This document shows, one piece after another, positions 14,743 to 21,680 of a DNA stretch of 21,680 bases. How positions within the stretch are numbered: position 1 is the first letter of the stretch; every line of letters begins with the position of its first letter. Made by a program: the position numbers and the translations under genes. Source of the DNA: QHWK01 sp035315685 (GTDB taxonomy: Bacteria; Acidobacteriota; Vicinamibacteria; Vicinamibacterales; CAVVIG01); the NCBI GenBank assembly GCA_035315685.1, contig DATFXR010000467.1:1-21680 (forward strand). Reading direction: 5' to 3'. Under the pieces are notes generated by a model. The model did not search any database. It was given only the letters and a program-made list of their open reading frames with translations, and was not told where the DNA came from.

Positions 14743-16341
14743 ATGGGCCGAACAGCTGAGATAAGGATTCAAGAAGACGCGCGCCCGCCGTCCGCGTGGA
14801 CTGCCGCGCGGCTGCGTCGTTGCCTGGATACCTGCTGTGGCAGCAACCGCGTCGTCGTGCTCGCCAACCGCGAGCCGTTCCGCCACGAGTGGACACGCGA
14901 GGGCGCGCCACTCGCGATGCGATCGGCAAGCGGCCTGGTGACGGCGCTCGAACCACTGGTCGCGGCGTGCCGCGGTGTCTGGGTCGCTCACGGCGCCGGC
15001 AGCGCAGACCGCGCCGCAGTCACGCGACGCGACGGCCTCAACGTGCCACCACACCATCCGGCCTACCGGTTGAGACGCGTGTGGCTGGACGCCGTCGAAG
15101 AGCGCCGCTACTACGGCGGCTTCGCCAACGAGGGCCTCTGGCCGCTCTGTCACCGCGTCGGCGTCGAACCGGTCTTTCGTCTCGAGGATTTTGCGGCCTA
15201 CGCCCGCGTCAATGAAAAATTCGCGACCGCTGTCGCGGAGGAGGCCGATACCGAGTCGCCAGTGGTCATGGTGCAGGACTATCACTTCGCGCTAGCGCCG
15301 CGGATGATTCGCGAGCGCCTGCCGGAGTGCACCGTGACCGCGTTCTGGCATATTCCGTGGCCGCGGCTCGCCGATCTCGAACGCTGTCCGTGGCGGCGTC
15401 AGCTGCTGGACGGGCTGCTGGCCAGTGACATCGTCGGATTTCAGACCGATGACGACTGCCGGGCGTTTCTCGACTGCGTCGCGCGTCTGCCGGGTGCCCG
15501 CGTCGAGCGCCGGCGCGGTGCGGTCTGGTACGACGGCCGCGAAACGACGATCCGCGCGTATCCGATCTCAATCGAGTGGCCGAACCAGCAGGCGAGCGAG
15601 TCGCGGCCGCATGACGAATGCCGGACACGCGTCGCCGCGCGGCTGCATCTGTCCGGTCCCATGAAGCTGATCGTCGGTGCTGATCGGCTCGACTACACGA
15701 AGGGGTTGTGCGAAAAGGCGCTCGCGTTCGAGCGGCTGCTGGAACGGTGTCCCGAGTTTCAGCACCGCGTAACGCTGGTGCAGATTGCCGAGCCGAGCCG
15801 CACGACCCTGCCGGCGTACTGCGCGCTTCGATCGCGGCTGACGTCGATTGTCGAACGGATCAACCGCCGCTTCGGCGCCGGAACCTATCAACCGATCGTC
15901 CTGCGGCAGGAGCATCACGAGCCGGGCGAGGTCTACGAATTCCTGCGCGCCGCCGACGTGTGCCATGTCGGCAGCCTGCACGACGGGATGAACCTCGTCG
16001 CCAAGGAGTTCGTCGCCGCGCGAGACGACGATCGCGGAGTGCTGGTGCTCAGCGAGATGGCCGGCGCCGCACGGCAACTGAACGCAGCGCTGATCGTGGA
16101 TCCGTACGACGTCGAGGCATCGGCGGAGGCGCTCGCCCGCGCCCTGCGCATGCCCGACCGCGAGCAGGCGGCGCGCATGCAGTCGATGCGCGCGGTGGTC
16201 GCCGAGTTCAACTCCTTCTGGTGGGCGGGGCAGATGCTGCAGGACGCCTGCGGCGCCACCCGGCGGCGCTCAGCGTCGCGGGAACAGATCCGGGTTGTTG
16301 GTGAACAGCGCATCGATGCCGAGGTCGTACAGGAAATGTGA
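14743..16341 (+). CDS. Trehalose-6-phosphate synthase-like glycosyltransferase (GT20)
   Basis: A 532-residue cytoplasmic retaining glycosyltransferase of family GT20, which joins a nucleotide-activated glucose to glucose-6-phosphate. The ATG at 14743 follows GGAG (14734-14737) by five bases. Family motifs are VVVLANREP with SGLVTALEPL (residues 37-72), FANEGLWPLCHR (127-138), QDYHFALAPRMI (178-189), FWHIPWPR, the donor-phosphate RLDYTKGL (Arg315, Lys320) and HDGMNLVAKEFVAARD (413-428). It belongs to the subgroup with GVWVAHGAGSADR rather than the short OtsA N-terminus. The conserved part ends near FNSFWWAGQMLQDACGA; the last 23 residues are read through the opposite-strand phosphodiesterase gene. 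No trehalose-phosphatase (otsB) is nearby. A glucosylglycerol-phosphate synthase is an alternative for this family. Confidence 0.88.
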   Translation: MGRTAEIRIQEDARPPSAWTAARLRRCLDTCCGSNRVVVLANREPFRHEWTREGAPLAMRSASGLVTALEPLVAACRGVWVAHGAGSADRAAVTRRDGLNVPPHHPAYRLRRVWLDAVEERRYYGGFANEGLWPLCHRVGVEPVFRLEDFAAYARVNEKFATAVAEEADTESPVVMVQDYHFALAPRMIRERLPECTVTAFWHIPWPRLADLERCPWRRQLLDGLLASDIVGFQTDDDCRAFLDCVARLPGARVERRRGAVWYDGRETTIRAYPISIEWPNQQASESRPHDECRTRVAARLHLSGPMKLIVGADRLDYTKGLCEKALAFERLLERCPEFQHRVTLVQIAEPSRTTLPAYCALRSRLTSIVERINRRFGAGTYQPIVLRQEHHEPGEVYEFLRAADVCHVGSLHDGMNLVAKEFVAARDDDRGVLVLSEMAGAARQLNAALIVDPYDVEASAEALARALRMPDREQAARMQSMRAVVAEFNSFWWAGQMLQDACGATRRRSASREQIRVVGEQRIDAEVVQEM

Positions 16342-17220
16342 CATCTCGGCGCCGACATTCGGGTACTCGGTCTTCTCGTCGCTGCGGAAGGTCCACGACG
16401 TCACCGTCAGGCCGGCTGCATGGGCTCGCGCGACCATGTCGGGATGGCGCGCGATGACGAACTTCTCCGGCGCGATCCCGGTCGCGAATTTTGCGAGCGC
16501 GCGCAGCCGCGCATCCGTGACGTCCTCGTCCTTCGACGTGAGGAACACACGCGGGATGGTCGGCAGGTCGGTCGAGACGCGGCGGATCGCTTCTTCGTCG
16601 AACGACTGGATGATCACCGGCGTGGTCTTCAGCGATTCCGGTTTCTCGAGCCCGTTCTTCTTCACCACGTCGACGAAGAGCTTCTCCTGATTGATGCCGC
16701 GCGATTTGTACAACTGCGGCGACTTCAGCTCCGGGTACATGCCGAAGCCCGGGTGCGCGCGCACGAGATCGATCGCTTCCTGAAAGGTGAGGAGCCTGGC
16801 GCCGGCATAGTCCGGCTTGAACCACTTGCCGGCGTCGAGGCGCCTGATCTCCGCCAGTGTGAAGTCGTTGACCAGCCAGTGCTTTGCCGGTGTCCGCGAA
16901 CCGAGCGCGAGCATCACTGATCGATCCGGAAACACTTCCGCCACGTTCGTCGTGCGCTCGAGCGTGTCGTCGTGGATGCAAATCAGCTGGCTGTCCTTGG
17001 TGACGCCGAGATCCTGCTCGACGAAGTCGACCTTCTGGTCCATCGCGAGGCGATACGCCGCCTCGGTGTGTTCAGGCCGATAGGAGGAGGCGCCACGATG
17101 GGCAATCGCCTGCTTCCGCGCTGACGGAGTCGGCGTCGATTGTGCCTGGATGGTCGTCGCGAGCGTGAGAAGAAAAAGGGCAGGACAGAGCAAGCGAGAA
17201 ACTGTGATCACGCTGAACAT
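16270..17220 (-). CDS. Secreted glycerophosphodiester phosphodiesterase
   Basis: A 316-residue GDPD enzyme that hydrolyses glycerophosphodiesters to glycerol-3-phosphate and an alcohol. The start at 17220 gives a signal peptide (about residues 1-27, ending IQAQ), so it acts in the periplasm like GlpQ. The frame is open to 17343, but the upstream part has no family match. The catalytic core is AHRGASSYRPEHT (His41, Glu50), VEQDLGVTKDSQLICIHDDT (Glu68, His83, Asp84), LERTTN, and PELKSPQLY as the later metal ligand. TSWTFRSDEK and DALFTNNPDL are typical C-terminal segments. The ribosome site is weak. Its last 72 bases overlap the end of the GT20 gene on the other strand. A link to the phosphate-uptake cluster is plausible but distant. 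Confidence 0.9.
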   Translation of the reverse strand: MFSVITVSRLLCPALFLLTLATTIQAQSTPTPSARKQAIAHRGASSYRPEHTEAAYRLAMDQKVDFVEQDLGVTKDSQLICIHDDTLERTTNVAEVFPDRSVMLALGSRTPAKHWLVNDFTLAEIRRLDAGKWFKPDYAGARLLTFQEAIDLVRAHPGFGMYPELKSPQLYKSRGINQEKLFVDVVKKNGLEKPESLKTTPVIIQSFDEEAIRRVSTDLPTIPRVFLTSKDEDVTDARLRALAKFATGIAPEKFVIARHPDMVARAHAAGLTVTSWTFRSDEKTEYPNVGAEMSHFLYDLGIDALFTNNPDLFPRR

Positions 17221-17683
17221 TATCGCCCAGCCGACCGCCGTTACCCCCAACCCACTCGCCCTGTCTGCCCAGCGCGCTGCCCCGCGCTTCGTTACAACGG
17301 TGTTACCGGACGCGCAGGTGTTGCTGCTGCGACCGGATCGCATACCACCGTCGTGATCGGATCACGCCGCGAACCGCACGGTTGCCTGCAGCAGTCGCCG
17401 GCCGCGACAGACCTCGGCCCGGACCACGCGTGCGACACGATTACTGCGTGTAGAAGTCGGCGCCTGGCTCGAGGCAAGACGAGCGCCAGCGGCTCGGTTC
17501 GCGATTTCACGCAGGTTTCTTTACGAACGGCTCGAAGGGCGTCGGGAGGACGCGCTCAGCGGAGGGACCGTCCTGTAGGATTTACACATCAGGTCGCAAA
17601 TCTCTCGGAATTCCGTCGGTGCAGATCGCCACGGCTCAGTTCCAATCAAAAACACGTTCCAAAACGAAACGCGCGATTTTCGA
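17221..17683. other. 463-base intergenic region without a supported gene
   Basis: No open frame here looks like a protein: frames in this stretch are Arg/Ser/Pro-rich shadows. The right part (about 17640-17683) is AT-richer than its surroundings, just after the glgC stop. An inverted repeat AGGACG/CGTCCT with a 16-base loop lies at 17547-17574, and a TCCTGTAGGA palindrome follows at 17571-17580. These may be transcription-end signals for glgC or promoter-region elements of the phosphodiesterase, but nothing decides it. Confidence 0.5.
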
Positions 17684-18958
17684 TCACACGCGCGTGCCGG
17701 GTTGCACGACACCGTCCTTCGGCACGACGATGACGCCATCGCGGATGTAATAGCCGTCGCCGTCGGCCTCCTGCACGCCCGCTTCGTTGACCAGCCGGGC
17801 GCCGTCGCCGATCCTCGCGTTCTTGTCGACGATCACGCGATCGAGCACGACGTCCCGCCCGATTCCCAGGCGCGGGTTCCCTCCGCGCGCCGGCACATCA
17901 TCGTCTGCCTCGTAGTAGTCGGCGCCGAGGAGCACCGACCGGCGCACCGTGGCCCCACTTTGAATGCTGGTACGGATACCGACGATCGACTCCGCGACCG
18001 TGGCCCGATCGAGAAAGCAGCCCTCGGCGATGATCGCGCAGCGCACGGCGCAGTCGCTGAAGCGGGCGCCGGGCAGGAAGCGCGCATGCGTGAAAATCGG
18101 GCGGCGCGGATCGTAGAACCGGAACGCCGCGTCGCTCCGCGTGAGCATGACGTTTGCCTCGTAGAACGACGCCACCGTCCCGACGTCCGCCCAGTAGCCG
18201 CGAAACAGGTATGAGTTGACGCGATACCGGCCGAGCGCGGCCGGGATGATCTGCCGGCCGAAATCGGTCGCGCCGTCCTGCTCGATGGCGTCGAGCAGCA
18301 CGTCGCGCGAAAAGACGTAGACGCCCATCGACGCGACAAACGGCCTGTCGGGCGCGTGACCGCCGAAGGTCGCGCCCGGCGGGATGCTCTGGCCAATCTC
18401 GAGCAACCGCTCACGCTTCGGCTTCTCCTCGAACGCGACGATCTGACCGGTGCGATCGAACCGGAAGACCCCCATCGACGACGCCTCGTCGATCGAGATC
18501 GGCTGCGCGGCGATGGTGATATCGGCGCCGCTGTCGTTGTGCGCGTCGATCATTTCCGAGTAATCCATCCGATACAGATGGTCGCCGGCGAGAATCAGGT
18601 AGTAGTCGGCGTCGTAGCGGACGAAGTGGCGTGCCGCCTGACGCACGGCGTCCGCGGTTCCCTGATACCAGTTCGGATTGTCGGGCGTCTGCTCGGCGGC
18701 CAGGATCTCCACGAAACCCTGGCTGAACGGATCCATCCGGTAGGCCTGCGCGATATGGCGGTTGAGCGAGGCCGAGTTGAATTGCGTGAGTACGAAGATG
18801 CGGCGGATGTCGGCGTGCAGGCAGTTGCTGATCGGAATATCGATCAATCGGTAGCTGCCGCCAATCGGCACGGCCGGTTTCGATCGCTGCAGCGTGAGCG
18901 GATAGAGGCGCGAGCCTTGTCCGCCACCGAGGACGAGTGCGAGGACGTCGTTGTTCAT
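17684..18958 (-). CDS. glgC: Glucose-1-phosphate adenylyltransferase (ADP-glucose pyrophosphorylase)
   Basis: A 424-residue enzyme that makes ADP-glucose from ATP and glucose-1-phosphate for glycogen synthesis. The nucleotidyltransferase signature LGGGQGSRLYPLTLQRSKPA (residues 10-29) and IGGSYRLIDIPISNC are intact. FNSASLNRHIAQAY, WYQGTADAVRQA, LAGDHLYRMDYSEMI, the glucose-1-phosphate loop FEEKPK and GYWADVGTV are all present. A left-handed beta-helix C-terminal domain closes the protein, ending GYYIRDGVIVVPKDGVVQPG. The C-terminal GADYYEADDD and closing motif resemble cyanobacterial and plant-type enzymes more than the E. coli form. The ATG at 18958 was chosen; ATG at 18964 is equally possible. 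It stands alone on the minus strand, with no other glg gene in the window. Confidence 0.96.
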   Translation of the reverse strand: MNNDVLALVLGGGQGSRLYPLTLQRSKPAVPIGGSYRLIDIPISNCLHADIRRIFVLTQFNSASLNRHIAQAYRMDPFSQGFVEILAAEQTPDNPNWYQGTADAVRQAARHFVRYDADYYLILAGDHLYRMDYSEMIDAHNDSGADITIAAQPISIDEASSMGVFRFDRTGQIVAFEEKPKRERLLEIGQSIPPGATFGGHAPDRPFVASMGVYVFSRDVLLDAIEQDGATDFGRQIIPAALGRYRVNSYLFRGYWADVGTVASFYEANVMLTRSDAAFRFYDPRRPIFTHARFLPGARFSDCAVRCAIIAEGCFLDRATVAESIVGIRTSIQSGATVRRSVLLGADYYEADDDVPARGGNPRLGIGRDVVLDRVIVDKNARIGDGARLVNEAGVQEADGDGYYIRDGVIVVPKDGVVQPGTRV

Positions 18959-19043
18959 CGCCATGCGGGCACGCCCATGATATGCCGCCGCGTAACCGTC
19001 TGGTAAGTACGGGGTACGCGGATCTGCGACAACCCGGCGCTTC

Positions 19044-19136
19044 ATGGCGTTTCGACTGACCCCGCGCGAGGAGTACAACGATTTCGTGGCGATGGCCGAC
19101 GAGATGAAGCACGGCGCGCGGCTGCTCGAGGAGCCC
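19044..19136 (+). pseudogene. Remnant resembling the start of a DUF47/PhoU-like gene
   Basis: The plus-strand frame from ATG 19044 begins MAFRLTPREE and continues NDFVAMADEMKHGARLLEE. This resembles the first about 30 residues of DUF47 (PhoU-like) proteins, which open with FRL-PREE and an amphipathic helix ending GA-LL-E. A complete protein has about 210 residues. Here the resemblance stops after PPS, and the frame runs into the antisense of the YHS gene, whose stop is at 19143. No ribosome site precedes it. DUF47 proteins usually accompany Pit phosphate transporters, which are absent. It may be a truncated relic or chance similarity. Confidence 0.4.
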
Positions 19137-19142
19137 CCGTCG

Positions 19143-19286
19143 CTATTTCACGTACTGCTGCGGATTCAAATCGAACTTCGTTTTGCAGATCGGCGCGCAG
19201 AAATAGTACGTCTTCCCGTTGTACTCGCTCTTGCCCGCCGCCTTGTTCTCGTCAACCTGCATCTTGCAAACCGGATCGGTCGCCAT
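19143..19286 (-). CDS. YHS-domain mini-protein
   Basis: A 47-residue protein consisting of a single YHS domain: DPVCKMQVDE at residues 4-13, YNGKTYYFCAPICK (22-35), then DLNPQQYV. Cys7, Cys30 and Cys34 form the likely metal site; YHS modules occur with copper P-type ATPases and are thought to bind or deliver metal. The ATG at 19286 has a strong AAGGAGG ribosome site six bases upstream. A longer frame to 19355 has no such site. It follows the copper ATPase by 105 bases on the same strand, so it is probably co-transcribed. It is very similar in layout to the YHS domain at the ATPase N-terminus, suggesting duplication. Cytosolic, with no signal peptide. Confidence 0.88.
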   Translation of the reverse strand: MATDPVCKMQVDENKAAGKSEYNGKTYYFCAPICKTKFDLNPQQYVK

Positions 19287-19292
19287 GTCAGT

Positions 19293-19299
19293 CCTCCTT
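19293..19299 (-). promoter_or_regulatory. Strong ribosome binding site of the YHS mini-protein
   Basis: AAGGAGG on the minus strand lies six bases before ATG 19286. It rejects the longer in-frame start at 19355 and marks a well-expressed small protein. Confidence 0.75.
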
Positions 19300-19391
19300 C
19301 GAGAGTACGCGCATTTCAGAATGACGGTAGCGCAGCGTTTTAGGGCTGCCCGCACGGCCGATGGCAGGATTGAAGTCTCGCGGTATCGACA

Positions 19392-21680
19392 TCACAACTG
19401 TGTGCGGCGCAGCCGCAGCGCATTGCCAATCACCGAAACGGAGCTGAACGTCATCGCCGCGCTCGCCCAGATCGGGCTGATGAGCATGCCGGTGAACGGA
19501 TAGAGCGCGCCGGCTGCGATCGGCACGCCGACCGCGTTGTAGACGAACGCGAGAAACAGATTCTGCCGGATGTTCTTCATCGTCGCCAGGCTGAGGCGGC
19601 GCGCGCGGACGATACCGCGCAGATCGCCCTTGACGAGCGTGACGCCGGCGCTTTCGATGGCGACATCCGTGCCCGTTCCCATCGCGATGCCAACCGCCGC
19701 CTCGGCGAGCGCGGGCGCATCGTTGATGCCGTCGCCGGCCATCGCGACCGTGCGGCCGTTGCGCTGCAGCGCCTGCACGACTTCCCGCTTCGCGGCCGGC
19801 AGCACGTCGGCGTGCACCTCGTCGATGCGAAGCTGCGCGGCCACGGCCTCAGCTGTCGCGCGGTTGTCGCCGGTCAGCATGACGACGCGGATGCCGTCCG
19901 CGTGCAGCGCCTCGATCGCTTCCGCCGTCGTCGGCCTGAGGGGATCGCCGATGCCGAGCACAGCGGCCAGCTCGCGCTCGATCGACAGGTACACGATCGT
20001 CTGCCCTTGACGCCGGAGTGCGTCTGCGGCGGAGTCAGACGGGCCGACCGCAACGTCCTGATCGTGCATCATCGCCAGATTGCCGAGCGCGACCGCCTGG
20101 CCCGCAACCGTGGCGACGATCCCCTTGCCAGGCTCCGAACGGAAATCGGTCGCCGCCGGAATCGTGATGCCGCGTTCGCGCGTTCCGTTCACAATCGCCG
20201 CGGCCAGCGGGTGTTCGCTCGACTGCTCGACTGCGGCTGCGAACGCCAGGGCCTCGTCGGCGCTTCGGCCGCCGTGCGGCAGAATTGTCGCGAGTGCCGG
20301 CCGGCCCTCTGTGAGCGTGCCGGTCTTGTCCACGACGACGGTATCGACCCGCTCGAGCCGCTCCAACGCTTCCGCGTTCCTGACCAGCACACCGGCCGTC
20401 GCGCCTCGGCCGGTGCCAACCATGATCGCCATTGGCGTGGCGAGCCCGAGCGCGCACGGACACGCGATGATCAGAACCGCCACGGCAGCGACGAGCGCGC
20501 GCGCGAAGCGCGGTTCCGGTCCCCAGACGCTCCATGCCGCGAACGCGGCGACGGCAACCAGCACGACCGCCGGAACGAACACCGCCGATACGCGATCGGC
20601 GAGGCGCTGAATCGGGGCGCGACTGCGTTGCGCGTCGCCGACCATCCGCACGATCTGCGCGAGCAACGTGTCGCTGCCGACGCGGTCGGCGCGGATCACC
20701 AGGGTTCCGGTCGTATTGACCGTGCCACCGGTGACGCGCGAGCCCGGTCCCTTTTCTGCTGGAATCGCCTCGCCGGTGACCATCGACTCGTCGATGGCAG
20801 TACGGCCCTCGACGACGACGCCGTCCACGGGGACCTTCTCTCCCGGACGCACGCGGCAGATGTCGCCGACGATCACGTCGCCGAGCGGCACGTCGCGCTC
20901 GTCACCGTCGCGCACGACGCGCGCGCGCTTCGGCGCGAGGCCGAGCAGTTGCCGAATCGCGAGGCTGGTTCGACCGCGTGCACGAAGCTCGAGCACCTGG
21001 CCGAGCAGGACGAGGACGGTGATCACTGCGGCGGTATCGAAATAGGTGTCCACGACGCCGTGCATCGCGAAGCCGGCGGGAAACGCCCCTGGCGCAATCG
21101 TAGCGACGGCGCTGTAGCCGTAGGCCGCGCCAACGCCGGTGGCGATCAGCGTGAACATGTTCGGGCTGCGGTTGATGAGCGACGCCCAGGCCCGCTCGAA
21201 GAAGGGCCACCCGGCCCAGAAGACAACCGGCGTCGCGAGCACCAATCCTGCCCAGTTGACGACGCCGCCGCTGGTCATCGCGAGATGTCCGCCGGTCAGC
21301 ATGTCGGCCATCGTCATGACGAACACGGGTGCAGTGAGGACCGATGCGATCGTCAGCCGCCGGGTCATGTCGATCAGCTCTGGGTTCGGCACGTCGAGCG
21401 CCAGCGCTGCGGAACTCGACAGATCGGGCTCCAGTGCCATGCCGCACTTCGGGCAGGCGCCCGGCTCGGACGACCGCACCTCCGGATCCATCGGGCAGAA
21501 ATAGGTGACGCCGGTCGGAGCGGGGGCAGCCGCCCGCGCGCCGCCGAGGAATTCGTCGGGGTTCGCGACGAACCGTTCCTCGCAGCTTGGATGGCAGAAG
21601 TAGTAGCGGACGCCGTTGTGTTCGCGCGATCCGACGGCGTCAGCCTCTTCGATCTCCATCAGGCAAACGGGATCGACGTG
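19392..21680 (-). CDS. Copper-translocating P1B-type ATPase with N-terminal YHS domain (5' end outside window)
   Basis: 762 residues are visible and the frame runs off the right edge. An internal ATG at 21659 is not the start, because the YHS motif DPVC is read upstream of it. Order: YHS domain (to about 40 residues past the ATG, with YYFCHPSCEERF), then a heavy-metal-binding module FCPMDPEVRSSEPGACPKCG, membrane helices, the actuator MVTGEAIPAEKG, the membrane CPCALGLATP (Cys-Pro-Cys codons at 20454-20462), the phosphorylation site DKTGTLTEG (Asp codon 20328-20330), the nucleotide-binding HPLA, and the hinge AGDGINDAPALAEA. CPC with a helix carrying FVYNAVG and a last helix MTFSSVS fits a Cu+-exporting P1B-1 enzyme. 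There is no classical HMA CxxC domain in the visible part. It exports copper to the periplasm and is followed by the YHS mini-protein. Confidence 0.95.
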   Translation of the reverse strand, partial: HVDPVCLMEIEEADAVGSREHNGVRYYFCHPSCEERFVANPDEFLGGARAAAPAPTGVTYFCPMDPEVRSSEPGACPKCGMALEPDLSSSAALALDVPNPELIDMTRRLTIASVLTAPVFVMTMADMLTGGHLAMTSGGVVNWAGLVLATPVVFWAGWPFFERAWASLINRSPNMFTLIATGVGAAYGYSAVATIAPGAFPAGFAMHGVVDTYFDTAAVITVLVLLGQVLELRARGRTSLAIRQLLGLAPKRARVVRDGDERDVPLGDVIVGDICRVRPGEKVPVDGVVVEGRTAIDESMVTGEAIPAEKGPGSRVTGGTVNTTGTLVIRADRVGSDTLLAQIVRMVGDAQRSRAPIQRLADRVSAVFVPAVVLVAVAAFAAWSVWGPEPRFARALVAAVAVLIIACPCALGLATPMAIMVGTGRGATAGVLVRNAEALERLERVDTVVVDKTGTLTEGRPALATILPHGGRSADEALAFAAAVEQSSEHPLAAAIVNGTRERGITIPAATDFRSEPGKGIVATVAGQAVALGNLAMMHDQDVAVGPSDSAADALRRQGQTIVYLSIERELAAVLGIGDPLRPTTAEAIEALHADGIRVVMLTGDNRATAEAVAAQLRIDEVHADVLPAAKREVVQALQRNGRTVAMAGDGINDAPALAEAAVGIAMGTGTDVAIESAGVTLVKGDLRGIVRARRLSLATMKNIRQNLFLAFVYNAVGVPIAAGALYPFTGMLISPIWASAAMTFSSVSVIGNALRLRRTQL

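Noticed and set aside
17140..17733. Plus-strand 197-aa frame across the phosphodiesterase-glgC gap
   Set aside because: It is Arg/Ser/Pro-rich, overlaps real genes at both ends and shows no domain or ribosome site.
19287..19355. Longer start for the YHS mini-protein at 19355
   Set aside because: The strong AAGGAGG site points to 19286, and the extra residues have no YHS homology.

Overview
This is a GC-rich bacterial window with densely packed genes. Organism: I infer a Gram-negative, probably an Acidobacteriota member (Vicinamibacteria-like). The reasons are the start of an Oar/carboxypeptidase-regulatory-like TonB-dependent receptor at the left edge, outer-membrane proteins (porin, TolC), a tripartite RND pump, and intergenic short-period (7-9 nt) repeats of a kind I associate with such genomes. 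No rRNA, tRNA, CRISPR array, transposase or phage gene is visible, so the phylum call is inference.

Layout. (1) 1-387 (-): N-terminus of a TonB-dependent receptor, cut by the window edge. (2) 653-4715 (+): a phosphate-uptake cluster of a Porin_O_P-like porin, pstS, pstC and pstA. It ends without pstB or phoU. (3) 4716-5007: an intergenic stretch with a heptamer repeat tract, then a Tat-exported DsrE-like protein (5008-5727, +). (4) 5728-5885: a convergent intergenic region with two further short repeats and a long imperfect hairpin. (5) 5886-12058 (-): an efflux operon read from right to left (small secreted protein, membrane-fusion lipoprotein, RND permease, TolC-like channel) with translationally coupled junctions. 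(6) 12178-14555 (-): a 95-aa unknown protein, a NarL-type response regulator and a NarX-type histidine kinase. (7) 14743-16341 (+): a GT20 trehalose-6-phosphate synthase-like enzyme overlapping tail-to-tail with (8) a secreted glycerophosphodiester phosphodiesterase (16270-17220, -). (9) 17684-18958 (-): glgC. (10) 19044-19136 (+): a short remnant resembling the start of a DUF47/PhoU-like gene. (11) 19143-21680 (-): a copper-ATPase operon, with a Cu+ P1B-ATPase running off the right edge and a stand-alone YHS mini-protein downstream.

How the genes fit together. The porin, PstS and PstCA form an outer-membrane to inner-membrane path for phosphate. The secreted phosphodiesterase could release phosphate or glycerol-3-phosphate from diesters, and the DUF47-like scrap is a second faint link to phosphate control. 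The RND operon and the copper ATPase are envelope detoxification modules. GlgC and the GT20 enzyme make ADP-glucose and trehalose-6-phosphate (or a related osmolyte), suggesting carbon storage or stress protection. The two-component pair lies upstream of the efflux operon on the same strand and could regulate it, but its target is not shown by the sequence.

I found no convincing new multi-gene system. The points most worth checking are the three short tandem-repeat tracts within about 1.1 kb, the missing pstB, the altered proton-relay residues in the RND pump, the DUF47-like remnant, the TPS/GDPD tail overlap, and the paired YHS modules of the copper operon.
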